Shown: in pieces, positions 5,848 to 13,784 of the stretch
Numbering within the stretch: position 1 is the first letter of the stretch
How the letters are laid out: every line of letters starts with the position of its first letter
DNA from: a bacterium
Lineage (GTDB): Bacteria > UBP15 > UBA6099 > JAJRTR01
Direction of reading: 5' to 3'
DNA length: 14,699 nt
Assembly (NCBI GenBank): GCA_024278215.1
Contig: JAJRTR010000169.1
Span: 1 to 14,699 of the forward strand
The notes under the pieces: model-generated
What the model was told of the DNA's origin: nothing
Databases searched by the model: none
The model's input: only the letters and a program-made list of their open reading frames with translations
Program-made: the position numbers and the translations under genes

Positions 5848-8736
5848 ATGAAGTTACCGTTCAAACTTCCGCATAAAATCGAGGAACGCAACAGACTGGT
5901 AGGATTCATGATAGGTATGGGGATGGCTGTTGTCTTCAGCATTCTATACATTGCAGGCCCGCTGAAGGTTTTCACAGACTGGGACCTCGACGCAAAGTTC
6001 AATATTCGAAACAACTGGCTCAACAGCATTCACGATGCTGAAAAGAAGTTTGAAATATTACCTGTCAATGAAGACATGGTGTTCATCGAAATCGACGACT
6101 CGACCCTCGACTGGGAGGGCACTTTCCCGGACGATCCGGTTTATTATATCGACTTGATAGACAAGATGGGACGGGAGCAATTCAATGCGCTCGCAATGAT
6201 GTTCAGCATTGATTACTCTCACGAATTCGGGCGAAAAGTCGACCCGGACAACAGTATGTATTTTCAGGATGTTTTTGGGAAGATTGCATGGATGCTGGGC
6301 TACAATGCAAGCAAGAAAAGCGACATGGTCGACCAACTGAGTTATTTGCGTGAATTCCTTGACGACCCGGGCGCCGGCGCGTCGAAATCTGAAATCGCGG
6401 CGAGAATCGAAGAGCTCGTGTTCAGTGATACATTCCAGGAAATAGATTCCTACATGAACATGGTAAGTGCGTTTTCACAGCAGAATGCCGAGTTGAACGA
6501 ACTGGCGCCCGACAGAGAAAAGATGCTGGCGAATCACATGGAAGGTGCCGGAAATGTTTTTTTTATGTATAAGTCGGAAAATATGGCCGTTGTCCCTTAC
6601 GATGTCGATGACCTGAGAAACAACGCCGGCATCAGGGAGATGCTTCTGAATGTGCTCAGACGCCCAACCCTCAACAGACCGGAAAATGAAAAACTCGCGC
6701 AGGTTTATGAGGCATATTTCAACCTTCTGCCGGACGAACTCAAGTTGCTGATAGAAGAAAAAAACAATCCTTTCCCGAAAGATGTAATTGAAAGATTGAA
6801 AAGTGATTACAAGAAAAGGCAGGCTGAACTCGAAGAGTTCCGGCTGCAAAACAAATATGTCGAGGTAGATATTCCACCGGGGGTCGAAGATAATTATCTG
6901 CACCTCCGAAAAGCTGTGCCTGTTAATCCCACAATAGGAAGAAAAACAGTAGGGCAGGGCATGTTTAAAGCTGAGATTTCATCAGACGGAAAACTCCGCA
7001 GAATAGCGCCGGTGGCGATATATGCAGGTAAGATGTATCCACATGTCGACTTCCTGCTGGCCCTTCAGTATCTCAATGTTCCTCTCTCGAATATAACATT
7101 TGAAAAACGACGGATCATTCTCAAAGATGCCGTTAATCCTCGCACCGGCGAAAAGAAGGACATCGTGATCCCACTGCTCGAGGACGGCACCATGATTGTA
7201 AACTGGGCCGGGCTCTGGGCCGACACCTCGATCCCTTTCGGACATAAAAGCCTGAAAAATATATATATGAATATCGGCAGACTCAACAACTACAAAGCTC
7301 ACCAGGACATATTGAGTTTGCCGAAAGAAGAAAGAGAAGCAAAACTCGCCGAGCTGCCCGCAGAAGTTATCGAGCTAAGGGAATCCATCACCGCCGATGA
7401 GGCTCAGACAAGGAAAGCGGAACTCGAGAACCTGACCGGTAAGATATTGATAGTCGGCCGCACCGCTGTCGGCACTGAAGACCTGAACCCGACACCGCTC
7501 GAACCCAGGTATCCGCTGCTCGGTCTTCACGCGAACGTCATAAACACTATTGTCCAGGACATATTCATAAAATATGTAAAGTGGTATGTAGTGATTGTTA
7601 TTTTCTTTGTTTTGTCTCTGTCGGTCGGCATGGTCGGTGGCGTTGTGCAGAATAAATCGACCGTCGTCACAGGTCTCATCAACTTCCTTTTCATGGGATT
7701 TGTGATCTCTGTTTACGGTGCGTTTGCCTTCTACATGTTTGTTTTTCGTTATACGAGCCTGCCTATTCTCGCGGCTGTTCTGCTGGTCGTGCTAACCTTT
7801 CTCCTTGTCTTCATATACAGGTTTGTGACCGAAGAGCAGGAGAAGAAAAAGATGAAAAACATGTTCGGCACTTATGTCAACAAGGAAGTTGTCGAATCTC
7901 TTATCGAAGACCCGGACAAATTGAAACTCGGCGGCGAGTGGATGGAATGTACAGTGTTTTTCTCCGACGTAGCGGGTTTCACGTCGATATCCGAAAGCAT
8001 GCCGCCTGAAGACCTTGACGAACTTCTTAACGAATACCTCACGGCAATGACCGACATAATTTTCGAATATGGCGGAACGCTTGACAAGTATATCGGCGAT
8101 GCCGTAGTCGCAATATTCGGCGCTCCGATACCGTTCCCCGAGAACGATCACGCCATCCGCGCATGTCTTGCCACAATCGACATGCAGGAAAAACTCGAGC
8201 AAATGCGCCAGGTCTGGCGCGAACAGGGCAAAACGGAACTTACCGCGCGCTGCGGCGTCAACACAGGTATGATGATCGCCGGGAACATGGGGTCGGTAAA
8301 GCGTTTCAATTACACCGTTGTCGGCGAGAATGTCGAATATGGCGAACACCTCGAGAGCGGCGGCAAGAAATGGGGCACGGTGATGACCATAAGCGAACCC
8401 ACTTACAATTATGCGAAAGATGTCATTCATACGCGGTTGCTTGATGTCGACTGGCTCGAGAGCAAACCTGTTCGCATCCTTGAAATAATGGGTAGAAAAG
8501 AAGAACCCCTTGCCGACAATATTAAAAAGGGAATTGCGGTATATGAAGAAGGTGTTCAACTTTATTTCGCTCGTGAATTCGACAAAGCAATAGCAAAATT
8601 CAAAGAAGTTTTTGAACATATCCCTGAAGACCTGCCTTCCCAAAGAGCTATAGGCAGATGCGAAGACGCAAAAGAGAATCCCCCTGATGAAGAATTCGAC
8701 AAACGCGCCGCACACATCGGCGCAATTAAGGTCTGA
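5848..8736 (+). CDS. CHASE2 receptor adenylate cyclase subunit, C1-like (metal aspartates kept, transition-state residues lost)
   Basis: The 962-residue paralogue of the preceding gene has the same plan: membrane helix (17-36), CHASE2 sensor, three membrane helices (about 580-599, 610-633, 638-657), class III cyclase (about 695-875) and TPR-like tail (about 892-945). Shared signatures include FKLP.K.E.RN at the N-terminus, TAVGT.DLNP.P..PRYPL.G.HAN before the membrane block, and MFGTYVN.EVV..LIE before the catalytic domain. The metal site is complete (Asp707 in FFSDVAGFT, Asp751 in DKYIGDAV). Lys747 and Thr823 are kept. The normal GD.VN...R segment instead reads GENVEYGEHLESGGKK, placing Glu830 and His834 where the transition-state Asn and Arg belong. 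A homodimer should therefore be inactive or nearly so. The residue set equals the C1 half of mammalian adenylyl cyclase, which also has His at the Arg position. GGAGG (5837-5841) sits 6 bases before the ATG. No terminator separates it from the first cyclase gene, so I infer co-transcription and an obligate heterodimer. Confidence 0.92.
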   Translation: MKLPFKLPHKIEERNRLVGFMIGMGMAVVFSILYIAGPLKVFTDWDLDAKFNIRNNWLNSIHDAEKKFEILPVNEDMVFIEIDDSTLDWEGTFPDDPVYYIDLIDKMGREQFNALAMMFSIDYSHEFGRKVDPDNSMYFQDVFGKIAWMLGYNASKKSDMVDQLSYLREFLDDPGAGASKSEIAARIEELVFSDTFQEIDSYMNMVSAFSQQNAELNELAPDREKMLANHMEGAGNVFFMYKSENMAVVPYDVDDLRNNAGIREMLLNVLRRPTLNRPENEKLAQVYEAYFNLLPDELKLLIEEKNNPFPKDVIERLKSDYKKRQAELEEFRLQNKYVEVDIPPGVEDNYLHLRKAVPVNPTIGRKTVGQGMFKAEISSDGKLRRIAPVAIYAGKMYPHVDFLLALQYLNVPLSNITFEKRRIILKDAVNPRTGEKKDIVIPLLEDGTMIVNWAGLWADTSIPFGHKSLKNIYMNIGRLNNYKAHQDILSLPKEEREAKLAELPAEVIELRESITADEAQTRKAELENLTGKILIVGRTAVGTEDLNPTPLEPRYPLLGLHANVINTIVQDIFIKYVKWYVVIVIFFVLSLSVGMVGGVVQNKSTVVTGLINFLFMGFVISVYGAFAFYMFVFRYTSLPILAAVLLVVLTFLLVFIYRFVTEEQEKKKMKNMFGTYVNKEVVESLIEDPDKLKLGGEWMECTVFFSDVAGFTSISESMPPEDLDELLNEYLTAMTDIIFEYGGTLDKYIGDAVVAIFGAPIPFPENDHAIRACLATIDMQEKLEQMRQVWREQGKTELTARCGVNTGMMIAGNMGSVKRFNYTVVGENVEYGEHLESGGKKWGTVMTISEPTYNYAKDVIHTRLLDVDWLESKPVRILEIMGRKEEPLADNIKKGIAVYEEGVQLYFAREFDKAIAKFKEVFEHIPEDLPSQRAIGRCEDAKENPPDEEFDKRAAHIGAIKV

Positions 8737-8751
8737 TTCGTATGTGAAAGT

Positions 8752-8774
8752 TCAGTATATGCCCTGGATACTGA
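8752..8774 (+). repeat. Inverted repeat after second cyclase gene
   Basis: TCAGTAT and ATACTGA form a perfect 7-base stem around a 9-base loop, 16 bases after the second cyclase stop codon. The position suits a transcript 3' end, but GCGCAACG follows rather than a T-run. It may be a processing or stabilising hairpin, or a factor-dependent terminator. Confidence 0.4.
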
Positions 8775-8856
8775 GCGCAACGACCATTCTACAGGCTCAC
8801 ATCGAAAAGCGGAGCAGAAATATAATAACGGCTCTTCGCTGAATTGTATGGGTAAA

Positions 8857-8874
8857 GCGGCGATGAATCGCCGC
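8857..8874. repeat. GC-rich palindrome GCGGCGAT-GA-ATCGCCGC
   Basis: A perfect 8-base inverted repeat with a 2-base centre (7 base pairs with a TGAA loop if folded) is followed at once by a smaller GCGC-TTC-GCGC hairpin (8882-8892). Its compact GC-rich form resembles dispersed REP-like intergenic elements. Only one copy is visible in this window. Confidence 0.45.
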
Positions 8875-8977
8875 ACACCAAAGCGCTTCGCGCCTCTACT
8901 ATCGCATGTCGCCCAATGATAATCAGTCTTTCTGCAATGAGTCTTGATCGACTTTTGGGGATTGCACCCGGTTCAGT

Positions 8978-9006
8978 TAGCCCGCATTGGTGAAATATGC
9001 GGGTTA
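8978..9006 (+). repeat. Hairpin containing intergenic repeat copy 2
   Basis: TAGCCCGCAT (8978-8987) pairs with ATGCGGGTTA (8997-9006) over 10 positions with one G-T wobble, leaving the 9-base loop TGGTGAAAT. The right half contains GAAATATGCGGGTTA, identical to 1799-1813. Of the three repeat copies, only this one keeps the left stem arm. Confidence 0.5.
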
Positions 9007-9085
9007 GAAGATAGCGATGGCTTTGTTGAAAAGTGATTTTTGTTACCTTAGAATTAACACAAAAGCAATTGAAGACAGCATCGTG

Positions 9086-12000
9086 ATGAGAACAAAACAT
9101 AATAGAGTGTTCAGTACAGTCGCCGCCAGGGCGCTTGCCGCATTTATTATCGTATCGGTCTGCTTTGCGTTGATCCTGTATGTTTCAGGATGTGCAGGGT
9201 TCGAGTCATGGAAAAGCGAAAGGCTGAGCGAGTTGTATCGGTCTGATGAGGCAGGTGATAAGAGCGGGGTTGTGTTTACGCTCGTCGGCGAGCATTCGGT
9301 AATCGGAGTCGGAGCGAATACTGTCCGCGAGGATCGCGAAAAGTGGAAAGCGACATTCAGCATGAGTTCGCTGGAGATGCAGCGCGGGGCCGATTTTCAC
9401 CTTGACGCGAAAGTGAAGATAGTTGATAAGGAGATACTGAGACTGATCGAGAAGTCCGGGTCGGATGAATTATATATGCTGGCGGTGATCGCGCCGATCT
9501 ACAACAGGGAAGGACATTTCAGGCAATTTACCAATATTCAGATGTCGTGTATGCTCACGCCGACCGGCATGCCGATTGAAACATTGCAGGAAAACCTGCC
9601 TGCGAAATTTAAAAGCAATCATTACCGTACACCGTGGGAGATGGTGGACACAAGGACGCCGGCTGAAGCGATTGATGGTGATGTGATCAGATTTTCCATA
9701 GACTCGCGTGTACCCGGCGACATCGATGACGGCCACTATCGAATAGCGATCGAGATGGGCGCGAGAATCGACGGTCGTTTGATCAAGCTTGAACTCATTC
9801 CGTATCTCGGCTCGATTCTGCTTGACGAGGAGAAGAGCAGGGATGTTTTTCTTACCGCGAATGCCACTGAAAGAAGCAGGATCAACATAAATTATTCGCC
9901 TGTGTTCACCGTCGGCGCTCCCGCGCCTCCGAGGATGCCCTGGACGCTGCTCGGGACGGTCGACACGCACGGCACAAGGGGCATTGTCGCCCGCGAGGAC
10001 AAAGCTTATTTCGCCATCAGCTATTCCGGCCTGCGCCAGGATAAGATGATTATCCCGATGAACAACCGCTACGGCGCTCCGATCACATATCGACTCGAAC
10101 CCGATTTCCCAACGCAGAATAAGGAACAGGAATCATTTGAAAAAACATATTATTACAAAGGGCCTACCGTTCTTTCTCACATTCAGCTTTCACCGGTGGA
10201 ACTCGATTATTCGTCAGGTGAAATGAGTGTGGTGGTCCACACGCCGTCGGGCGGAACAGATGATCTGGGCCGCGCTCCGTTCATCGGAAACACAAAAACG
10301 GGAGCGACGACCGGTGGGAATTATTTCGATTACCGTTTCAGCGAATACGGCCATTATGTGATCGAGATGAAAGGCTACATAAATGATGTGTTTGGAAGGA
10401 CATATTTCGGCGGCGGCACTTATGACGTCTGGGTCGCGCTTCCGCTCAGCATGAGCACAAGCTGCAAGCCGGGTATGCCCTACTCGGTGGGCATGAGCTA
10501 TTCGCCGAGAGTGACTGTGCATCCGGGTGTGCCCGCGGACATGAGTTACGAAGTGAAGCTGTACAGGAACTCGTCGAAAGAAGACGTGAAAGTGTGGAAG
10601 CACACAGGCCGCGCGAATAATTACGGCTACTACTTTCCGCGTGAAAATTTCGAGCCGATGGTTTTCGACGCGCCGGGCGAATACCGTGCGGAAGTTACCG
10701 CGACCTATTGGGACAAAGACGGCAGGCTCTGGATGGGCGGCCAGACCAGCGCGAGCGTAGTCGCCACGCGCGACAGCGACGTGACGGTGCACGGCGATAT
10801 CATGTTCTTCCAGTCGCGGCCCTTCGATGTTAATGTGCCGCTGGATTTCAGGCCGAGGTTCGAGCTCAGGGCGAGCGGACTTGCAGGCACACAGGAAATC
10901 AACGACATGACGATGACCCAGATCAGAATGGGAATGCCGTACAACAGCAACGACGTCCTGTTTTTCTCACCGGCGCTGTTGTGGAACGTCGGCGAAATGT
11001 ATCCTCTATTATCTTTTTCCACAACCGACAGGTCCGTCACAGGCGAGGTGCTGAATAACTTTCCGCCGCTCGATAGGTTTCTCAATGAACATTTCGGTGA
11101 AACGATCGACGACTTGAATGATTGCTGGGGAAAGGTCTATGCGGTCGACACCTGCGATTCCATGCTGCTCGATATGGTCGAGACTTCGCTGCACAAGGCC
11201 GCCGACAATCTCACTGTGATGTCCATGGGCGCGAACAGGTACCAGCCCCATGCCTTCCAGGAAGACCAGGAGATCGTCAGTTACTATTATTCATCTTCGA
11301 TCAAGCCCGGCCTGCTGAGCCGGAATGTTGTCTCCGATTCCACCAACTCGACATCCTACTGGATAATTACGCCGAACTTTTTCGGGCACCAGTTCGGCTC
11401 GGGCGAAAACGGCGATGTGCGTGGAGATTTGTATCACCTGATGGGCGGGGTTGTATACAGGAACTTGAAGACCGGCGTGAATAAATACGGCATATATCAT
11501 TCATCGGCGCTGGTGGCAGACGGCAGGGACGAGAACAACAGGGTAGAAGCGCCCCTGAAATCGCCGCTGGTGACGGTGGGCGGGCGTGATTACTACATGT
11601 TTCCGGGCATGTCGCCGGAGCAGGGCGCTATCTACGAGACGGGAGATAAGATAGTCAGCGGCGGATTCCTCTTCCCTTCAATCTCCGCCGATTATGAGTT
11701 CAGGCTCGTGCCGCCTTCCGGCAAACCTCTGATATACAAAGGTAAATCGAACGACTTCGGATTATTCAAGCCGATGCCCGGCTACATCGCGCGGGAACCG
11801 GGACTGTACAGGGTATACATGAAATTCTTTGCCGGGGGCAGGGAGGGCGCGACGCTCGGCAAACCCGACGGCTGGTACCACCTCTATGTTGTGGAAGAAA
11901 ACTCGCCATACAAGATCACATTCGACATGCCGCTGGTCTCCGAGTTCGACCCGAAAGATGTACTCGAATTGCATGGGAGTCTGCCCGAGGGCTGGAAAGA

Positions 12001-13048
12001 CGGGAAACTGTATTACACGGTAGTCAGCCCCGGCGTCGTCTATTCCGACGGCGAGTTGCCGATAGAAGACGGCAGGTTCACATACAGGTATGCGCCGCTT
12101 CACGCGAATGTCTATTACAAGAGCCTGGAACTGTTCGACAAAGTGAATAACAGGCCGGATTTCTGGGACACGGTAGTCTTTTCGTTTTTTGTAGACGGTG
12201 TATCGCGAGACGGAAAAAGAATCACTGCCGCCGCCGAAATACTTGCGCGCGGAAACAAAGTATATTACTTTGAAGGCGAATGGCCCAAGGGACCGCCGCC
12301 GAAACTTCGCGCGAAAAAAATGTACGGTCGCTTTTCAATCGACAGATCGGCATTCCCTTACTCGAAAGACGACATAAAAGTACCCGGCGATACCGGTAAC
12401 CTTATTAAAAAGAAATGCGGCTCGTGCCATGCGTTGCCGTCTGCCGGGCGCACATTCAGCGCGTGGAGCGGAATCGTCAACTGGCATATCGAGAAGAATT
12501 GGCTATGGCTGCGTCCCGCGAATCGCAGGGCAATAGTCGATGCGCTCTACGAAAAGTTTCCGCCGTCGACGTCCGATGATGCAGCCATGCGCGAAAAAAT
12601 GCTTATGCAAAAAGGCGATAAGCTATTTAAAAAACGGTGCCTGTCGTGTCACCCGTCCGAACCTGCAAGGGACAGACCCAGGTCACGGCTCGGCTGGAAA
12701 AATATAATCGAGAGACACGAATACTGGGGCGAAAAAATGCGCGGCGACCCGATGTACGCGAATGATGAAGAAAAGAAAACACTCTTTGAATATCTTCACC
12801 TTGTTTCAGGTTCGGAACCGGAGTTGCCGGCCGGTGATCCTCGTTCGCCAAAAAAGAAATTTCAGAAATTGTGCTTCGACTGCCATGCGACAACTCTCGA
12901 AACATACAACTGGAGTAAGGCCGACAGGCGTTTCCTCGACATGCACATAAAGAATAAATTCGATGCCGGCAAGCAACATGACGCAGAGGCTGTTCTCAAG
13001 TATCTTCTGGGCGATGATAACAGGAAAAAGAGCGGGAACGAAGAATAG
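9086..13048 (+). CDS. Large secreted lipoprotein with Ig-like beta modules and a C-terminal tri-haem cytochrome c region
   Basis: From the ATG at 9086 the product is 1320 residues. An upstream ATG at 9017 is in frame, but 9086 gives a proper lipoprotein signal: a basic start (MRTKHNR), a hydrophobic core and lipobox VSGC with Cys36. Ala follows the cysteine, with no Asp retention signal, which fits the outer membrane. Residues about 40-1090 are beta-rich with recurring Ig-like endings (GHYVIEMKG near 422, PGEYRAEVT near 531, PGLYRVYMK near 906, each followed by a GR or GG turn). The C-terminus has three haem-binding motifs 74 and 78 residues apart: CGSCH 1111-1115, CLSCH 1185-1189 and CFDCH 1263-1267. 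Each is followed 19-22 residues later by a histidine (1134, 1211, 1287) where monohaem relatives often carry the methionine ligand, suggesting bis-histidine, low-potential haems. It probably moves electrons at the cell surface or periplasm. I do not recognise the whole protein as a named family, and the partner is unknown. It follows the cyclase pair on the same strand but is separated from it by 349 bases. Confidence 0.85.
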   Translation: MRTKHNRVFSTVAARALAAFIIVSVCFALILYVSGCAGFESWKSERLSELYRSDEAGDKSGVVFTLVGEHSVIGVGANTVREDREKWKATFSMSSLEMQRGADFHLDAKVKIVDKEILRLIEKSGSDELYMLAVIAPIYNREGHFRQFTNIQMSCMLTPTGMPIETLQENLPAKFKSNHYRTPWEMVDTRTPAEAIDGDVIRFSIDSRVPGDIDDGHYRIAIEMGARIDGRLIKLELIPYLGSILLDEEKSRDVFLTANATERSRININYSPVFTVGAPAPPRMPWTLLGTVDTHGTRGIVAREDKAYFAISYSGLRQDKMIIPMNNRYGAPITYRLEPDFPTQNKEQESFEKTYYYKGPTVLSHIQLSPVELDYSSGEMSVVVHTPSGGTDDLGRAPFIGNTKTGATTGGNYFDYRFSEYGHYVIEMKGYINDVFGRTYFGGGTYDVWVALPLSMSTSCKPGMPYSVGMSYSPRVTVHPGVPADMSYEVKLYRNSSKEDVKVWKHTGRANNYGYYFPRENFEPMVFDAPGEYRAEVTATYWDKDGRLWMGGQTSASVVATRDSDVTVHGDIMFFQSRPFDVNVPLDFRPRFELRASGLAGTQEINDMTMTQIRMGMPYNSNDVLFFSPALLWNVGEMYPLLSFSTTDRSVTGEVLNNFPPLDRFLNEHFGETIDDLNDCWGKVYAVDTCDSMLLDMVETSLHKAADNLTVMSMGANRYQPHAFQEDQEIVSYYYSSSIKPGLLSRNVVSDSTNSTSYWIITPNFFGHQFGSGENGDVRGDLYHLMGGVVYRNLKTGVNKYGIYHSSALVADGRDENNRVEAPLKSPLVTVGGRDYYMFPGMSPEQGAIYETGDKIVSGGFLFPSISADYEFRLVPPSGKPLIYKGKSNDFGLFKPMPGYIAREPGLYRVYMKFFAGGREGATLGKPDGWYHLYVVEENSPYKITFDMPLVSEFDPKDVLELHGSLPEGWKDGKLYYTVVSPGVVYSDGELPIEDGRFTYRYAPLHANVYYKSLELFDKVNNRPDFWDTVVFSFFVDGVSRDGKRITAAAEILARGNKVYYFEGEWPKGPPPKLRAKKMYGRFSIDRSAFPYSKDDIKVPGDTGNLIKKKCGSCHALPSAGRTFSAWSGIVNWHIEKNWLWLRPANRRAIVDALYEKFPPSTSDDAAMREKMLMQKGDKLFKKRCLSCHPSEPARDRPRSRLGWKNIIERHEYWGEKMRGDPMYANDEEKKTLFEYLHLVSGSEPELPAGDPRSPKKKFQKLCFDCHATTLETYNWSKADRRFLDMHIKNKFDAGKQHDAEAVLKYLLGDDNRKKSGNEE

Positions 13049-13084
13049 TCAACGACCGACCATAAGTTGTTATAGAGCTTTGGT

Positions 13085-13099
13085 GAAATGTGCGGATTA
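13085..13099 (+). repeat. Intergenic repeat copy 3 (GAAATGTGCGGATTA)
   Basis: This copy shares TTGGTGAAATRTGCGGRTTA (13080-13099) with 8987-9006, apart from two A/G changes. It lies between the lipoprotein gene and the FAH-family gene. TTGGTG (13080-13085), a 17-base gap and TAAGAT (13103-13108) could act as a weak promoter for the FAH-family gene. The left hairpin arm seen at 8978 is absent. Confidence 0.4.
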
Positions 13100-13152
13100 C
13101 GGTAAGATATCACGGTAGTATTGTTCTCAATGAAAAATGACAGGACCATATT

Positions 13153-13782
13153 ATGAAAGAAAAAATCACGAATATACCATCAAAAATTGTGGCGCTTGGC
13201 CTGAATTATCGTGACCATGCCAAAGAATTCAAACTGCCTGTTCCTGAAGAACCGATAATTTTCATGAAGCCGCCCACGGCTGTGATTTTCGATGGTGACG
13301 ACATCGTCTATCCCGCGCAGGCGACCCGTGTGGATTACGAAGCGGAACTCGCGATAGTTATAGGCAAAAAAGCTAAAAATATAAATGCCGCAGACGTTCC
13401 TGATTACATTCGCGGCTATACCTGCCTCAACGACATCACGGAACGGCATATCCAGGGCCGCGACGGGCAGTGGACACGCGCGAAGAGTTTCGACACTTTC
13501 TGTTCGATCGGACCTGTTGTCACCGACGAGATAGACCCGGCAAATGTGGCAGTGAGGTCGTACCTTAACGGAGAACTCAAGCAGGATTCGAACACGAGGA
13601 ACCTGATATTTACGATTGGAAAGATCGTGGAGTTCGTATCCGGCGTTATGACGCTTCTGCCCGGCGACGTCATTGCGACCGGCACACCTTCGGGCATCGG
13701 GCCTATGTTGCCGGGAGACGAGATAGTCATTGAAGTTGAAGGCATAGGCAAATTGACAAACCGTGTTGTCAAAGCAGATTGA
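13153..13782 (+). CDS. Fumarylacetoacetate hydrolase (FAH) family enzyme, FAHD1/YcgM-like acylpyruvase or decarboxylase
   Basis: The 209-residue protein has the usual length for single-domain FAH enzymes, which act on oxaloacetate, acylpyruvates or 2-hydroxyhepta-2,4-diene-1,7-dioate. The metal site is visible as Glu63 and Glu65 in DYEAELAIVIGKKAK and Asp94 in CLNDITERHIQ. NYRDHAKE supplies the His22/Glu25 lid dyad known from FAHD1. FMKPP (about 37-41), RAKSFDTF and the closing LLPGDVIATGTPSGIGP motif are all present. Nothing is truncated. The exact substrate cannot be fixed from sequence: oxaloacetate decarboxylase/acylpyruvase or an aromatic-catabolism isomerase are both possible, and no other aromatic pathway gene is near. 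AGGA (13142-13145) stands 7 bases before the ATG. The gene converges with the alcohol dehydrogenase, 42 bases apart. Confidence 0.93.
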   Translation: MKEKITNIPSKIVALGLNYRDHAKEFKLPVPEEPIIFMKPPTAVIFDGDDIVYPAQATRVDYEAELAIVIGKKAKNINAADVPDYIRGYTCLNDITERHIQGRDGQWTRAKSFDTFCSIGPVVTDEIDPANVAVRSYLNGELKQDSNTRNLIFTIGKIVEFVSGVMTLLPGDVIATGTPSGIGPMLPGDEIVIEVEGIGKLTNRVVKAD

Positions 13783-13784
13783 TA

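Larger units (their letters stand above)
8737..9085. other. Hairpin-rich intergenic region after the cyclase pair
   Basis: No supported gene is present in these 349 bases. They hold three separate inverted repeats (8752-8774, 8857-8874, 8978-9006), and none is followed by a clear T-run. The promoter of the downstream lipoprotein gene probably lies at the right end: TTGGTG (8987-8992), 17 bases, then GATAGC (9010-9015) is a weak sigma-70-like pair. If real, it would start transcription near 9020 and favour the lipoprotein start at 9086. Confidence 0.45.

Noticed and set aside
8849-8920. 23-codon frame beginning MGKAAMNRRTPK
   Set aside because: It lies across the GC-rich palindrome, has no ribosome site, and is explained by the repeat structure.
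9017-9085. Upstream ATG at 9017 as start of the haem lipoprotein
   Set aside because: It would add 23 residues (MALLKSDFCYLRIN and on) before an otherwise normal lipoprotein signal, making the n-region too long. The ATG at 9086 gives a standard signal with lipobox. Both ribosome sites are weak, so this remains open.
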